The notes: a model not told the origin generated them from the letters alone. A stretch of DNA of 64,000 nucleotides from Hoyosella altamirensis (GCF_014191505.1 NZ_JACHWS010000002.1:62001-126000); one strand, 5' to 3'; counted from the first letter of the stretch, positions 52,650-62,779 are shown. A program made the numbers and translations.

Positions 52650-53030
52650 ATGAGCACGTCTGAGATCGCCACGGTACTAGCTTGGCATGAGGCGCTGAAC
52701 ACCCGGGAAATTGCCACTCTTGTCCAGCTTTCGAGTGAGGACATCGAAATCGCTGCGCCCGACCACGCGAGTCAGGGCATCGCCGCGCTGCGCGATTGGG
52801 CTGAGTCCGTAAATACCGGTTTCGTCCCAGGGCGAATGTACTACCGCGGCGGCGTAGTCGTAGTCGAGGAGGAGTTGCACCGCTCCGCGTCCGAACGCGA
52901 TCTCGATGTACAAGCGTCAGCCTTCCGTGTGGTCGACGATCAGGTTGTTTCCATGTTTCGCCATGCGTCGCTGGACGAGGCTTTTGAGGCCACCGGACTC
53001 CGCGCCGCGGATCGCGTCGACGACAAGTAG
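52650..53030 (+). CDS. NTF2-like (SnoaL-type) protein
   Basis: A 126-residue protein, VLAWHEALNTREIATLVQLSSEDIEIAAPDH then QGIAALRDWAESV and a C-terminal beta-sheet region ending in VVDDQVVSMFRHASLDEAFEATGL. This is the cone-shaped NTF2/SnoaL fold, used as isomerase, hydrolase or ligand carrier. No specific activity can be inferred. Followed by a strong terminator. Confidence 0.85.
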   Translation: MSTSEIATVLAWHEALNTREIATLVQLSSEDIEIAAPDHASQGIAALRDWAESVNTGFVPGRMYYRGGVVVVEEELHRSASERDLDVQASAFRVVDDQVVSMFRHASLDEAFEATGLRAADRVDDK

Positions 53031-53037
53031 CACGAAG

Positions 53038-53078
53038 CACAAATTGGGCCCTAGCCGTGAGCTAGGGCCCAATTTGTG
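53038..53078. terminator. Strong perfect hairpin terminator
   Basis: An 18-bp perfect stem (CACAAATTGGGCCCTAGC / GCTAGGGCCCAATTTGTG) with loop CGTGA between the convergent NTF2-like and mbtH genes. AATTT on either side lets it work in both directions. Confidence 0.8.
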
Positions 53079-53100
53079 AGTTCAGTTGGGTGCTGCTGGG

Positions 53101-53334
53101 TTACTCGTCGTCGTCATCAGCGTCCGCAGCCATCGCGTCACGCAGGCTCTTGGGACGCAGGTCGGTCCAGTTCTTCTCGACGTACTCGAGGCACGCGGCA
53201 CGGCTCTCTTCGCCGAAGACGACGCGCCACCCTGCTGGTACCTCGGCGAAAGCAGGCCACAGTGAGTGCTGCTCTTCGTCATTGATCAGCACGTAGAAGC
53301 GGCCGTTCTCGTCATCGAAGGGGTTGGTGCTCAT
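53101..53334 (-). CDS. MbtH-like protein (orphan)
   Basis: A 77-residue MbtH-family cofactor of nonribosomal peptide synthetases. The family pattern is complete: [43 protein letters not shown]. It binds and stabilises adenylation domains of NRPSs, often for siderophores. No NRPS is in the window, so its partner is elsewhere. The ABC exporter upstream on the same strand may belong to the same pathway. Confidence 0.93.
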   Translation of the reverse strand: MSTNPFDDENGRFYVLINDEEQHSLWPAFAEVPAGWRVVFGEESRAACLEYVEKNWTDLRPKSLRDAMAADADDDDE

Positions 53335-53596
53335 CAATCCTCACTCTGCATTCTGCGTCACGACCGTTCGGTCTCCGGCTGATACACCCGTACAGCGCAA
53401 CCGCCATACCGTACAAGGCGCGCCGTCACTTCGTCCATTCGCCCGCCTCGCAGTGAATATCGATACACCACTCCGCTGACACGTGCCGCGTGACGCCGCC
53501 TTGCACTTTGTGGCAGCTTAACCGGTGATCGCGGCGAGCGGCGGCGCAACTTCGAAACGTAGCGCGATATTGATCACGGCTGTCGGTCCGCCGAGA

Positions 53597-55384
53597 CTAC
53601 GCCGGGTTTCGCCCTTCCCATGCATCCCACAGTTCGGCGTACCTTCCGCCTCTCTGCAGCAGTTCCCTGTGCGGGCCGTCCTCGACGACCCGGCCCTCTT
53701 CAAGCACCACCACGCGATCCGCCCGGGCAGCTTGCGTGAGACGGTGCGCGACGATCAGCGCTGTACGCCCCTTCATCACTTCGTACGCATAGTGTTCGAG
53801 CTCTCGCGCTCCGGCACTCCCCGCCTCTGCCGTCGCTTCGTCCAGAATCGCGACTGGCGCGTCCGCGAGCACAAGTCGGGCAAGCGCGATCTGCTGGGCT
53901 TGCGCAGCCGACAACTGGTAGCCGCCTTCACCGACCATGGTCGCAATGCCTTCGGGCAGGGCTTCTACCCAGCCGAGCGCTCCTACCTTGCGCAACGCGG
54001 CATACAGCGCGTCGTGGTCGGCGAAACGGTTCGCGAGCCGCAAGTCCTCGAACAGGGGCCCGGAGAATACGTGCACTTCCTGGCTGATGATGACGACGTG
54101 CTTGCGCAGGTCGTATACCCCGAGGTCCCCGAGGTTGACACCACCGATCCGGGCCGCTCCCGAGTCTGGCGTGATCGAGCCCGCGGCAATCGCCGCCACG
54201 GTCGTCTTCCCCGCCCCCGTTGAGCCGACGAGGGCGACCCGTTCCCCGGGCTCGAGAGTGATCGTCACGCCGTGGAGGACCGGCTTGACACCGTCGTAGC
54301 TGAACTCGAGGTTCCGGAGTTCGAGACGTGAATTCTCGGGGCGCGCGGATGTTCCGGATTCGCGCACCATCTCGCTGTTGATCAGGCCGACGAGCCGCCG
54401 CAGGCTCTCCCCCGCCGCCTGAATGTCGTTGAAGGAGAACAGTAATCCTTGCATTGGCAGGAACAACCGGTGGAAGAGCAGTGCAGCGATCGTTGCTTCG
54501 CCAACGGAGATCTGCTGTCCATCGCGGACGAGTATGAAGCTAATCCCTAGCACCGCGGCGAGCCCAATGTATTGAACGAGCTTCCCGCGAGCGACGAACC
54601 TCGTCAATTCGCGGAAGCTCGTCGTCATCTGGTCACGCGCCTCGCTCGACGCACTGCTGATGTAGCGGATCTGGTCCGTCTCCAGACCGTAGGCGTGCAC
54701 CGTGGGCAGACCCTGCATCCCGGAGACCAGCGCTTCCGAACGCGCCGACAGCGCGACGCGCTCGGCTGTGAACATCGGCCCCGACCGCGGTAGGTACCAG
54801 AAAAGCACCGCCAAGCCCAACGGCACCGATACCAGCGCGCCAAGCCCAAGCCGGTAGTCAATCGAGAAGATGGCGACGAAGCTGAGTCCGGCCAGCGTGA
54901 GCGACGAAAAGCTCGCTGGGACCGCGTTACCCACCACACGAGCGATTGCAGCAACATCATCGTTCACGCGCGACAGCAGGTCACCTTTACCGGCGCGCTC
55001 GACAGTGCGCACTGGCAGCAGCAGCGCGTGCTCGAGGGCGCGTTCCCGCAAATTTGCAAGGACTGTTTCACCCACGTGGCACATCAGGTAGGTCGCGGCG
55101 CCGGACAGTAAGCCCGCCGCGATGGCGGCGATACCGATCTGCACTATCACCATCACGATGCGGGATGTCGGTGCCCCGGCGATTACGTCGTCAACAAGTC
55201 GGCCGAGCACGTAAACGGGCACGATGATCGCGGCCGCGGCGACGACCGCGAAAAGCGTCGCGAACGCCGCCCGCCAGGGGTCTCGGCGAAGCACAGCCCG
55301 CAGCCACACGCCGCATTGCCGCGACGTGGCCACTGGAAGTGCCGGGCGAGGGGCGCGCGGACGAGTATCGGTTGCCGCCGTCAC
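53597..55384 (-). CDS. ABC exporter half-transporter with catalytic ATPase
   Basis: A 595-residue protein: six-helix transmembrane domain (about 40-310) and ATPase domain. Walker A GSTGAGKTTVAA (387-398), Walker B VAILDEAT (511-518) and H-loop His547 are intact, but the signature LSGGQ is changed to LSAAQ (491-495). It pairs with the upstream half-transporter, whose defects are complementary. GTG start overlaps the upstream stop (GTGA). Export substrate unknown; perhaps a peptide or siderophore given the MbtH neighbour. Between its end and mbtH (53335-53596) I see no convincing gene. Confidence 0.9.
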   Translation of the reverse strand: MTAATDTRPRAPRPALPVATSRQCGVWLRAVLRRDPWRAAFATLFAVVAAAAIIVPVYVLGRLVDDVIAGAPTSRIVMVIVQIGIAAIAAGLLSGAATYLMCHVGETVLANLRERALEHALLLPVRTVERAGKGDLLSRVNDDVAAIARVVGNAVPASFSSLTLAGLSFVAIFSIDYRLGLGALVSVPLGLAVLFWYLPRSGPMFTAERVALSARSEALVSGMQGLPTVHAYGLETDQIRYISSASSEARDQMTTSFRELTRFVARGKLVQYIGLAAVLGISFILVRDGQQISVGEATIAALLFHRLFLPMQGLLFSFNDIQAAGESLRRLVGLINSEMVRESGTSARPENSRLELRNLEFSYDGVKPVLHGVTITLEPGERVALVGSTGAGKTTVAAIAAGSITPDSGAARIGGVNLGDLGVYDLRKHVVIISQEVHVFSGPLFEDLRLANRFADHDALYAALRKVGALGWVEALPEGIATMVGEGGYQLSAAQAQQIALARLVLADAPVAILDEATAEAGSAGARELEHYAYEVMKGRTALIVAHRLTQAARADRVVVLEEGRVVEDGPHRELLQRGGRYAELWDAWEGRNPA

Positions 55385-57117
55385 CGCAGCACCACCCGCC
55401 GGTAGTTCTCATCCGTCGCAGCGAGATGCTCGTGGGTAGACACCCTCGCTACTTGCCCGTCTTCGAGGACGACGACGTGGTCGCAGAATGAGAGCAGGGC
55501 CGGGCTGCTCGTCACAATGATCGTCGACTGGACGCGCGGGCCGCTACGGTGGCGCAGTTCGGCGATGCCCTGCGCGATTGTTTGCTCGGTCACTGCGTCG
55601 ACCGCAGTGGTGGGGTCGTGCAGAACGAGGACAGACGGCGCGGCGACCAGCGCCCGCGCGAGCGCGACGCGCTGACGCTGCCCACCGGACAGACTCTCGC
55701 CCCGATCGGTCACGGGATGCTCCAGACCCTCCTCATGCATCGTCACCACGTCGCGTGCTGCGGAGGCGTCGAGCGCGACTTCCACTTGCTCGTCGAGGGC
55801 CTCCGGACGCCCCGCTCTGACGTTGCTGCCGATCGTGCCGGTGAACAGGTCCGTCCGGTGCGGTTCAACGAGGAGGGCCCGCTGCGCGTGTTCCGGCGCC
55901 ACCTCGGCGATAGGCACGCCCCCTACGAGGACTCGGCCCCGGTACTCGTCGACGGGCAATCGTCCGGACAGTACCGCCACAAGCGCGTCTGCATCGTTCG
56001 GGTCATAGCTCAGCACCCCGATCAGCTCACCGGCCTCGACCTTGAGGGAGACACCCTTGAGGGTCTTGTACGACACGCTGGCGATCTCCAGATCGCGCCG
56101 TCCTTTCGGCAGGGAAAGCGGACCTGGTGTCAGAATGAACTCCGCTCCGAGGATCCGGTCGAGCCGCTGCGACGATGCCCTCCCGATCGCGATTCCACGC
56201 GGCATAGCGGCTAGGGCGCCGAGCGGTCCGGGAAGGAATTGTGAGAGGCCGACCACCGCAATCAGCTCCCCAGGGCTGATTTCGCCGGCGAGCGCAAGAT
56301 ACCCTCCGTAGCCAGCAACAACGACAGCGAGCACACCGTTGGCCGTATATGACGCGCTCGTGTAGAGGCCGTTGATCCGCGCCGACCGGACTGCCGCGCG
56401 CAACGCGATCCGGCTTTGTGTGCGGTAGCGATGGGCTGCCATGTCTTCGCCGCCGATCCCCCGCAGGGGGCGCAGGCCACTGACGAGGTCGGTCGCGAGC
56501 GCAGATGCCCATCCTGCGGCGGAATTCTGCGCACTTGCTCGCTGAGTGATGGTCGGAGAGACACGTTGCAGCCCGCCGAGGATCAGTGGCGTGGCCACAA
56601 TGACCACGAGTCCGAGGGTCAGATTGATGTAAAGCAACGCTCCGATCGCCACTATAGCGGCGGCGAGCGCGGCAACTCCCCGGGCGACGACGCTGAGAAC
56701 GCTGGCCGCGTTTTCGGCACCCTGGGTCGAAACGGTCAGCAACGCACCGACGCGACTGCGCAGCCGGACTCCCCGGGGATCAAGAATTCGGGTCGCAACC
56801 TCGACCCGCAATCGGTGAGCCTCATTCTCAACGACTCGCTTGACGATCCGCGAACCAAAACGCCATGTGACGACGATCACAATAAATAAGCCGATCAGGA
56901 ATGCTCCGTACTGAATGAGGGCATCCTCATCGGCCGGGCTGATGACGCGGTCGATGATCAGGCCGATGGCAATCGGGATCAGCGTTTCGGCCACCTGATA
57001 TACGCACAGCAGCAGCGTGCCCAGCGGGAATAGTCCGCGGTTGCGGCGAAAGACGCGCCGCAGCACGCCCTGCCCATCGCGCGACCGGCCCGCGCTGGGC
57101 GCTCGCGTTGATGACAT
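55381..57117 (-). CDS. ABC exporter half-transporter with degenerate ATPase
   Basis: A 578-residue half-transporter with a six-helix domain and an ATPase in which Walker A has lost its G-K-[ST] (LIGVLSYDPNDADALV), the Walker B glutamate is replaced (VLVLHDPTT) and the H-loop His is Ser (IIVTSSPALL), whereas the signature LSGGQRQRVALARAL is intact. It cannot hydrolyse ATP alone but can complete the site of its partner. Start ATG 57117 is behind GGGAGGCGAG. Confidence 0.9.
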   Translation of the reverse strand: MSSTRAPSAGRSRDGQGVLRRVFRRNRGLFPLGTLLLCVYQVAETLIPIAIGLIIDRVISPADEDALIQYGAFLIGLFIVIVVTWRFGSRIVKRVVENEAHRLRVEVATRILDPRGVRLRSRVGALLTVSTQGAENAASVLSVVARGVAALAAAIVAIGALLYINLTLGLVVIVATPLILGGLQRVSPTITQRASAQNSAAGWASALATDLVSGLRPLRGIGGEDMAAHRYRTQSRIALRAAVRSARINGLYTSASYTANGVLAVVVAGYGGYLALAGEISPGELIAVVGLSQFLPGPLGALAAMPRGIAIGRASSQRLDRILGAEFILTPGPLSLPKGRRDLEIASVSYKTLKGVSLKVEAGELIGVLSYDPNDADALVAVLSGRLPVDEYRGRVLVGGVPIAEVAPEHAQRALLVEPHRTDLFTGTIGSNVRAGRPEALDEQVEVALDASAARDVVTMHEEGLEHPVTDRGESLSGGQRQRVALARALVAAPSVLVLHDPTTAVDAVTEQTIAQGIAELRHRSGPRVQSTIIVTSSPALLSFCDHVVVLEDGQVARVSTHEHLAATDENYRRVVLR

Positions 57118-57240
57118 CTCGCCTCCCGATGACATTCGCTGAAGCCGACACTAACTCAGCATCGAGTGGCATAAAGGCACTTAGCTCTCTTAAAGTCGCA
57201 ATGGATCGGCAGGTCGCACATATTGCAGGAGGAAGAGCGG

Positions 57241-57426
57241 ATGGCCGCTACGGCCCGGGAGAACGACGTAATCACTGACGACGACATCGAGCCGCTGGCA
57301 GATGAGACGGCACGGCAGGCGCAGCGTGTCGTCGCTGCGTACGCACAGGACGCGGATGAGTGCCGCATGTTCCTGTCGATGCTTGGCATCGGCCCGGGCA
57401 CGGCGGGGCCGGCCAAGGCTGAATGA
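57241..57426 (+). CDS. 61-residue conserved protein upstream of otsA
   Basis: A small acidic helical protein (AATARENDVITDDDIEPLADETARQAQRVVAAYAQDADECRMFLSMLGI). AGGAGGAAGAGCGG precedes ATG 57241. A similar small gene (from memory Rv3489) lies before otsA in mycobacteria, so the linkage to trehalose synthesis is conserved. Function unknown. Confidence 0.75.
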   Translation: MAATARENDVITDDDIEPLADETARQAQRVVAAYAQDADECRMFLSMLGIGPGTAGPAKAE

Positions 57427-57525
57427 CACCGCACGTTGTAGCGACGCACAGTGGGCTGCCACCCAATCTGTGCGACGCTAGCTGTGCGACCTTCGCAGCA
57501 ACAACACACCGATGGGGTGACCGGA

Positions 57526-59025
57526 ATGGCAGGTAAGTCCGTATCCGCGGGAAGCGACGAGGCGCGCGCGTCACGGGAGTCGGCGCCTGAACTCGTTGTC
57601 GTAGCGAACCGACTTCCAGTCGATCTGGAAAAACTGCCAGACGGATCTACCCGCTGGAAGCGCAGCCCAGGCGGTCTGGTTACCGCTCTCGAGCCGGTTC
57701 TCCGGCAGAATCACGGTGCCTGGGTCGGCTGGCCTGGGGTGCCCGATGTGGACGTCGACCCCATCGTGGAAGACGGCCTGTCGCTGTATCCGGTCACATT
57801 GTCATCCCGTGACGTTACGGAGTACTACGAGGGGTTCTCGAACGGAACGCTCTGGCCCCTCTACCACGATGTTGTCGTCAAGCCGATTTTCGACCGCACC
57901 TGGTGGAACACCTACGTCGAAGTAAACCGGCGTTTCGCGGAGGAGACCGCAGCGATCGCCGCGGAGAACGCCACGGTGTGGGTTCAGGATTACCAGCTGC
58001 AACTCGTGCCAAAGATGCTGCGCATGCTGAGGCCGGACCTGACGATCGGTTTTTTCCAGCACATTCCGTTCCCCCCGATCGAGATCTTCATGCAGCTGCC
58101 GTGGCGGACGGAGATTATCGAGGGACTACTCGGCGCGGATCTGGTCGGCTTTCACTTACCCGGCGGCGCACAGAATTTCGTCTACCTGGCGAACCGGCTC
58201 GTCGGCCACCCCGTCAGTCGCGGACAAATCGGAGTGCGCTCCAAGTTCGGCGAGGTCCAGGTCGGGTTCCGGACCGTGCGCGCAGGGGCATTTCCTATCT
58301 CGATCGACTCTGGAGAACTGGACGAGCTTTCGAAATCACGTTCGATTCGCCAGCGTGCAAAGCAGATCCGGCAAGAGTTGGGCAATCCTCGCCGAATTAT
58401 GCTCGGCGTGGACCGGCTGGACTACACCAAGGGAATCAATATCCGGATGACGGCGATCCAGGAGCTCCTGGCCGAAGGCCGCCTGGACCCCAAGGAGAAC
58501 ATTTTCGTCCAGCTCGCGACTCCGTCCCGCGAACGTGTTGAGCACTACATGCACATGCGTGACGAGATTGAGCGTCAAGTCGGCCGAATTAACGGCGACT
58601 TCGGCGAGGTCGGCCACCCGGTTGTGCACTACCTTCACCGCCCGATTCCACGAAATGAGCTTATCGCTTTCTTTGTCGCTGCCGACGTCATGCTGGTAAC
58701 GCCGGTCCGCGACGGGATGAATCTCGTTGCGAAGGAATACGTTGCTTGCCGAAGTGATCTTGGCGGCGCGTTACTTCTGAGTGAATTTACTGGTGCCGCT
58801 ACGGAATTACGGCAAGCGTATCTGGTTAACCCGCACGACATCGACGGGGTCAAAGATTCCCTGCTTGCTGCGCTTGATCAGGCCCCTGAAGAGGGACGGA
58901 AGAGGATGCGGGCCCTTCGCCGGCAAGTACTCGCACACGATGTGAATCGCTGGGCCCGCGCATTTCTGAATGCACTTGCCGAAACGCCGCACGCGGGGGA
59001 AACTGGAGCCTCGCTGCGCCGCTGA
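57526..59025 (+). CDS. otsA: Trehalose-6-phosphate synthase OtsA
   Basis: A 499-residue GT20 enzyme joining a glucose from a nucleotide sugar to glucose-6-phosphate. Visible: [67 protein letters not shown] and [17 protein letters not shown], all standard. Start ATG 57526 was chosen by family length; the frame is open further upstream. Trehalose is an osmoprotectant and the carrier sugar of mycolates in this group. Confidence 0.96.
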   Translation: MAGKSVSAGSDEARASRESAPELVVVANRLPVDLEKLPDGSTRWKRSPGGLVTALEPVLRQNHGAWVGWPGVPDVDVDPIVEDGLSLYPVTLSSRDVTEYYEGFSNGTLWPLYHDVVVKPIFDRTWWNTYVEVNRRFAEETAAIAAENATVWVQDYQLQLVPKMLRMLRPDLTIGFFQHIPFPPIEIFMQLPWRTEIIEGLLGADLVGFHLPGGAQNFVYLANRLVGHPVSRGQIGVRSKFGEVQVGFRTVRAGAFPISIDSGELDELSKSRSIRQRAKQIRQELGNPRRIMLGVDRLDYTKGINIRMTAIQELLAEGRLDPKENIFVQLATPSRERVEHYMHMRDEIERQVGRINGDFGEVGHPVVHYLHRPIPRNELIAFFVAADVMLVTPVRDGMNLVAKEYVACRSDLGGALLLSEFTGAATELRQAYLVNPHDIDGVKDSLLAALDQAPEEGRKRMRALRRQVLAHDVNRWARAFLNALAETPHAGETGASLRR

Positions 59026-59146
59026 AAACTGGCGTGGTGATCCAAACCCGGAAGTGATACATGTCGCATCATGCCCGCATTCATCGGCTGTATCCGAGGG
59101 AACTAGGCTTTTTGCATTATTAATTTCTGAGAAAGGGTTTCGGCGC

Positions 59147-61699
59147 GTGAGTGCTCAGGATCTGCCCGTCGAACTGCGGCGCGCTCTGTCACAGATTGCC
59201 CGCACACCACGCCTTCTTGTCGCGTGCGATTACGACGGCACGATGGCCCCCATCGTCTCGGACCCAGACCGGGCACACCCGAACATGGAGGCCGTGCGCG
59301 CGTTGCGCACGCTCGCCGCTCTGCCGTCCACTACCGCCGCAGTGATTTCCGGCCGCGCCCTCCGCGACCTCGCGACACTGTCGCGCCTGCCTGCAGAAGT
59401 CCACCTTGTGGGCAGCCACGGCTCGGAATTCGAAGTCGGCTTCGTGCATGCGATAAGCGCAGACGCGCGGCGCTTGCTGCAGCGGATTGAGAAGGAACTC
59501 GTACAGATCGCCGACGCGCACCCTGGAGTTTCGATTGAAACCAAGCCAGCGAGTGTCGCGTTCCACGTCCGCAACGCGGAAGATTCAGTGGCCGAGGCCG
59601 CGCTTGAACAAGTGTGCGGCGGGCCAGCGAAGTGGGATGGCGTCCAGGTCACGGAAGGCAAAGCCGTCATCGAGCTTGCCGTCATCAGCACCGACAAGGG
59701 GCAGGCGCTCGACATTCTGCGGCACCAGGAGGGCGCGACCGCGGCGGTCTTCTTCGGTGACGATGTGACTGACGAGAAGGCATTCCGCCGACTTCATGGG
59801 CCGGACGTGGGCGTAAAGATCGGCCCCGGAGAATCGCTTGCCGGGCACCGTATCGAGGAACCCGAAGACGTCGCAGTCGCACTGGCGCTGCTCCTCGAGG
59901 AGCGCAAGACCTGGCTGCACGGTGACAGCGTCACACCGATCGAGCGACTGACGATGCTGGCCAGTCCGAACAACGTCGCGCTCATCACTCCGGATGGTGC
60001 GCTGAGCTGGTTGTGCCACCCTGAGCCGGACTCCGGAGCGATCTTCGCGCACTTACTCGGAGGCGAATCAGCGGGCCACTTCACGGTCGGGCCGCTGCGC
60101 CAAGGGCTGCCGCTGAGCCAGCAATATGTGGATGGCACGATGACGGTCGAAACGCGGTGGGCGAGCCTGCTCGTCACGGACTACCTCCCGCACGACGTCA
60201 CGATCGGCCGTACAGACCTGACACGCGTCATCTCGGGCGAGGCATCAGCGGTCGTGAGCTTCGCACCCCGGCCAGAGTTCGGACAGGTCCCGGTCCGGAT
60301 CATCAAGGTCGATGACGGACTGCGCGTCGAAGGCACCAACGATCCGATGGTTCTCCGCTCCCCCGGCGTCGAGTGGGAAGTGACTTCGGACGGAATTCAG
60401 GAAACCGCCACAGCAACCGTTCACCCCGCGGACGGACAGGTAGTTCTGGAACTGCGCTGCGGCACGTCCGACATTCTCGAAATGAAGGTGCCGGAAGCGG
60501 AAAGACGCCAGCAAGCGGAAGACTACTGGCGGTTATGGGCGGAGAAACTCGTTTTGCCGCCGCTGAAACCTGCCTTGATGAAGCGATCTGCGCTGACACT
60601 GCGCGGCCTCGTGCACGCGGAGACTGGCGGAATTCTTGCTGCGGCTACCACGTCGCTGCCCGAGGAAATCGGCGGGGTCCGTAACTGGGACTACCGCTTC
60701 TGCTGGCTCCGCGACGCAGCCATGACAGCGTCGGCGCTGGTGGCGTGCGGTTCACTCAGTGAGGCTGAGGATTATCTTGAGTGGGTCCACCGTGTGCTCG
60801 ACACCGTGCCCGGACCGGATCGGCTGCACCCGCTGTACACGTTGCAGGGCACAGCCTTGCCGCCTGAAGCCGTCATCGATTCGCTGCCCGGATATGCCGG
60901 TTCACGCCCGGTGCGAGTGAGCAACGCGGCCAACAATCAGGTGCAACTTGACGTCTTCGGCCCGATCGTCGAACTCATCCATGATCTCTCCGAGGCCCGG
61001 ATCACCGCGGGTTACGACGAGCCGGTGTCCGCGCGCGACTGGGAACTGGTGCGGGCGATGGTGTCGGCGGTCGAACGACGATGGTCCGAGCCGGATCATG
61101 GGATCTGGGAGATCCGCGGCGCTCCGCGTCATCACGTGTACTCGAAGGTGATGTGCTGGGTGACGGTGGACCGTGCACTCAAACTCGCCAGCAAGTTCGG
61201 CTTCACTGTTCCGCTCGGGTGGAGAACACTGCGCGATGTCATCGCCAAGCAGGTTTGTGACAAGGGCTGGAATGAGGAAATACGGTCCTTCACGGCAGCA
61301 TACGACGGCCTCGACCTCGACGCTGCAACGCTCCACATCGGACTGTCGGGGCTTGTTGATCCTTCAGACGAGCGGTTCGCGGCCACTGTCGTCGCAACCG
61401 AAGCGGAACTTCGCAGCGGCTCAACGGTGTACCGCTATCACCACGATGACGGGTTGCCCGGCGGCGAGGGCGGGTTCCATTTATGTGCGGCATGGCTTGT
61501 TGAAGCGTATTTGCTCACCGGCCAGCAGGCCCAGGCCGATGCACTATTCGCTCAGCTCGTTACCGCCGCGGGACCTACCGGGCTGCTGAGCGAGGAGTAC
61601 GATCCCGTCGCCGAACGCGCGCTTGGCAATCATCCACAGGCGTACAGCCACATCGGTTTACTCCGCTGCGCGCAACTGTTGTCGGCGTCAGCCCGATGA
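59147..61699 (+). CDS. otsB: Trehalose-6-phosphate phosphatase fused to GH15 glycosidase
   Basis: An 850-residue two-domain protein. Residues about 10-255 form a HAD phosphatase: nucleophile motif DYDGTMAPI, AAVISGRALRDL, ETKPASVAFHVRN and FGDDVTDEKAFR. From about residue 265 a GH15 glucoamylase/trehalase-type domain follows: PNNVALITPDGALSWLCHPEPDS, GGVRNWDYRFCWLRDAAMTASALV, WGEIRG-like IWEIRGAPRHHVYSKVMCWV and GGEGGFHLCAAWLVEA. It would dephosphorylate trehalose-6-phosphate and, in the second half, cleave an alpha-glucoside, possibly trehalose itself. GTG 59147 stands behind AAAGGG. Confidence 0.9.
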   Translation: MSAQDLPVELRRALSQIARTPRLLVACDYDGTMAPIVSDPDRAHPNMEAVRALRTLAALPSTTAAVISGRALRDLATLSRLPAEVHLVGSHGSEFEVGFVHAISADARRLLQRIEKELVQIADAHPGVSIETKPASVAFHVRNAEDSVAEAALEQVCGGPAKWDGVQVTEGKAVIELAVISTDKGQALDILRHQEGATAAVFFGDDVTDEKAFRRLHGPDVGVKIGPGESLAGHRIEEPEDVAVALALLLEERKTWLHGDSVTPIERLTMLASPNNVALITPDGALSWLCHPEPDSGAIFAHLLGGESAGHFTVGPLRQGLPLSQQYVDGTMTVETRWASLLVTDYLPHDVTIGRTDLTRVISGEASAVVSFAPRPEFGQVPVRIIKVDDGLRVEGTNDPMVLRSPGVEWEVTSDGIQETATATVHPADGQVVLELRCGTSDILEMKVPEAERRQQAEDYWRLWAEKLVLPPLKPALMKRSALTLRGLVHAETGGILAAATTSLPEEIGGVRNWDYRFCWLRDAAMTASALVACGSLSEAEDYLEWVHRVLDTVPGPDRLHPLYTLQGTALPPEAVIDSLPGYAGSRPVRVSNAANNQVQLDVFGPIVELIHDLSEARITAGYDEPVSARDWELVRAMVSAVERRWSEPDHGIWEIRGAPRHHVYSKVMCWVTVDRALKLASKFGFTVPLGWRTLRDVIAKQVCDKGWNEEIRSFTAAYDGLDLDAATLHIGLSGLVDPSDERFAATVVATEAELRSGSTVYRYHHDDGLPGGEGGFHLCAAWLVEAYLLTGQQAQADALFAQLVTAAGPTGLLSEEYDPVAERALGNHPQAYSHIGLLRCAQLLSASAR

Positions 61700-62779
61700 G
61701 GAGGGCCCCATGGCGGGGCCCAGAGTAGCGCCGAGGAGCATTTCCGTAGGCACCATTTCCACGGCCAACCGGTCTGGGCTGTAGCCGAGGAGGAGTTCCC
61801 CCGCGCGTCTGCCTTTCAGGGCCGCAGGCTGGGCGACCGTTGTGAGCCCCGCGCGACGCGCTTCGCGGATGCCGTCGAATCCGGTCACCGACAGTGTGTC
61901 GGGCACGCGGATCCCTTCGTCCGCGGCGTACGCAAGCGCCCCGAGCGCGAGCACATCTGTGGTGCACATGAAAGCGGTGATCGACGGAACGGCCCGACGG
62001 AGCTCATGGGCCGCCCGCTGACCTGCGTCGCGGGAGTGCGTGGACCGCTCCGCGATTGTCACCTCTGCGCCAGCCATATCGGCAGCGTCGAGAATCGCCC
62101 GTATGCGCGCATTCTGAACAGGGAGTGGGGACGAGAGCGCACGGGCGCGGCCCACAAATTCGTCACGATCATCCGGCCCGAGCCGCATACAAATGACTCC
62201 GATCCGGCGGTGCCCCGCCGCGAACACGGCGTCGGCCAGCTCGCGCATCGCGCGGTAATCGTCGATTCCAACCCGCGACGTTCCTGGAACATCGATCGGC
62301 TGGTCGCACACCACCACTGGCAACTGGCGTTCCAGGGCCGCCGCGAGGTACGGATCGTTTGCGGCGACCGAGTAAACAACAAACCCGTCGACTCCCGCCC
62401 GCTGCACCGCGGCCGCAGCCTCTAAATCGTCGCGATCCGGCCCTGCGGGAACGATGAGCAGTGATTTGCCCGCAGAATCACACGCGTCAGCAAGGCCAGC
62501 GACGAACTCCACGGCAGCCGGATCGCGAAACGAATAGCTGAGTGGCTGGTCCAGAAGCAGTCCGACTGTGTTCGCCTTACGTGTGCGCAGCGAGCGCGCC
62601 ACGGGATCAGGGCCCGGGTATCCGATCTCCTTCGCCGCGGCGAGCACGCGCTCGCGAAGCTCGGGTGACAGCTGGTCAGGGCGGTTGTAGGCGTTAGACA
62701 CGGTCGTGCGCGAGACCTTGAGTTCCGCCGCCAGGGACGCCAAAGTGGCGCGCCGACGGGGCCTGCTTGACCGGGGCAT
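61688..62779 (-). CDS. LacI-family transcriptional regulator
   Basis: A 363-residue regulator with the LacI helix-turn-helix and hinge (RATLASLAAELKVSRTTVSNAYNRPDQLSPELRERVLAAAKEIGY) and a periplasmic-binding-protein-like effector domain. Start ATG 62779 (PRSSRPRRR). It overlaps the convergent otsB end by 12 bp, so may control trehalose or maltose-type sugar metabolism, or simply itself. It is divergent from the metal-binding lipoprotein gene. Confidence 0.9.
   Translation of the reverse strand: MPRSSRPRRRATLASLAAELKVSRTTVSNAYNRPDQLSPELRERVLAAAKEIGYPGPDPVARSLRTRKANTVGLLLDQPLSYSFRDPAAVEFVAGLADACDSAGKSLLIVPAGPDRDDLEAAAAVQRAGVDGFVVYSVAANDPYLAAALERQLPVVVCDQPIDVPGTSRVGIDDYRAMRELADAVFAAGHRRIGVICMRLGPDDRDEFVGRARALSSPLPVQNARIRAILDAADMAGAEVTIAERSTHSRDAGQRAAHELRRAVPSITAFMCTTDVLALGALAYAADEGIRVPDTLSVTGFDGIREARRAGLTTVAQPAALKGRRAGELLLGYSPDRLAVEMVPTEMLLGATLGPAMGPSSSG

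Noticed and set aside
53358-53549. 63-codon minus-strand frame between mbtH and the ABC exporter
   Set aside because: Arginine-rich, no good start site and no family resemblance; the 53335-53596 gap is left without a gene.
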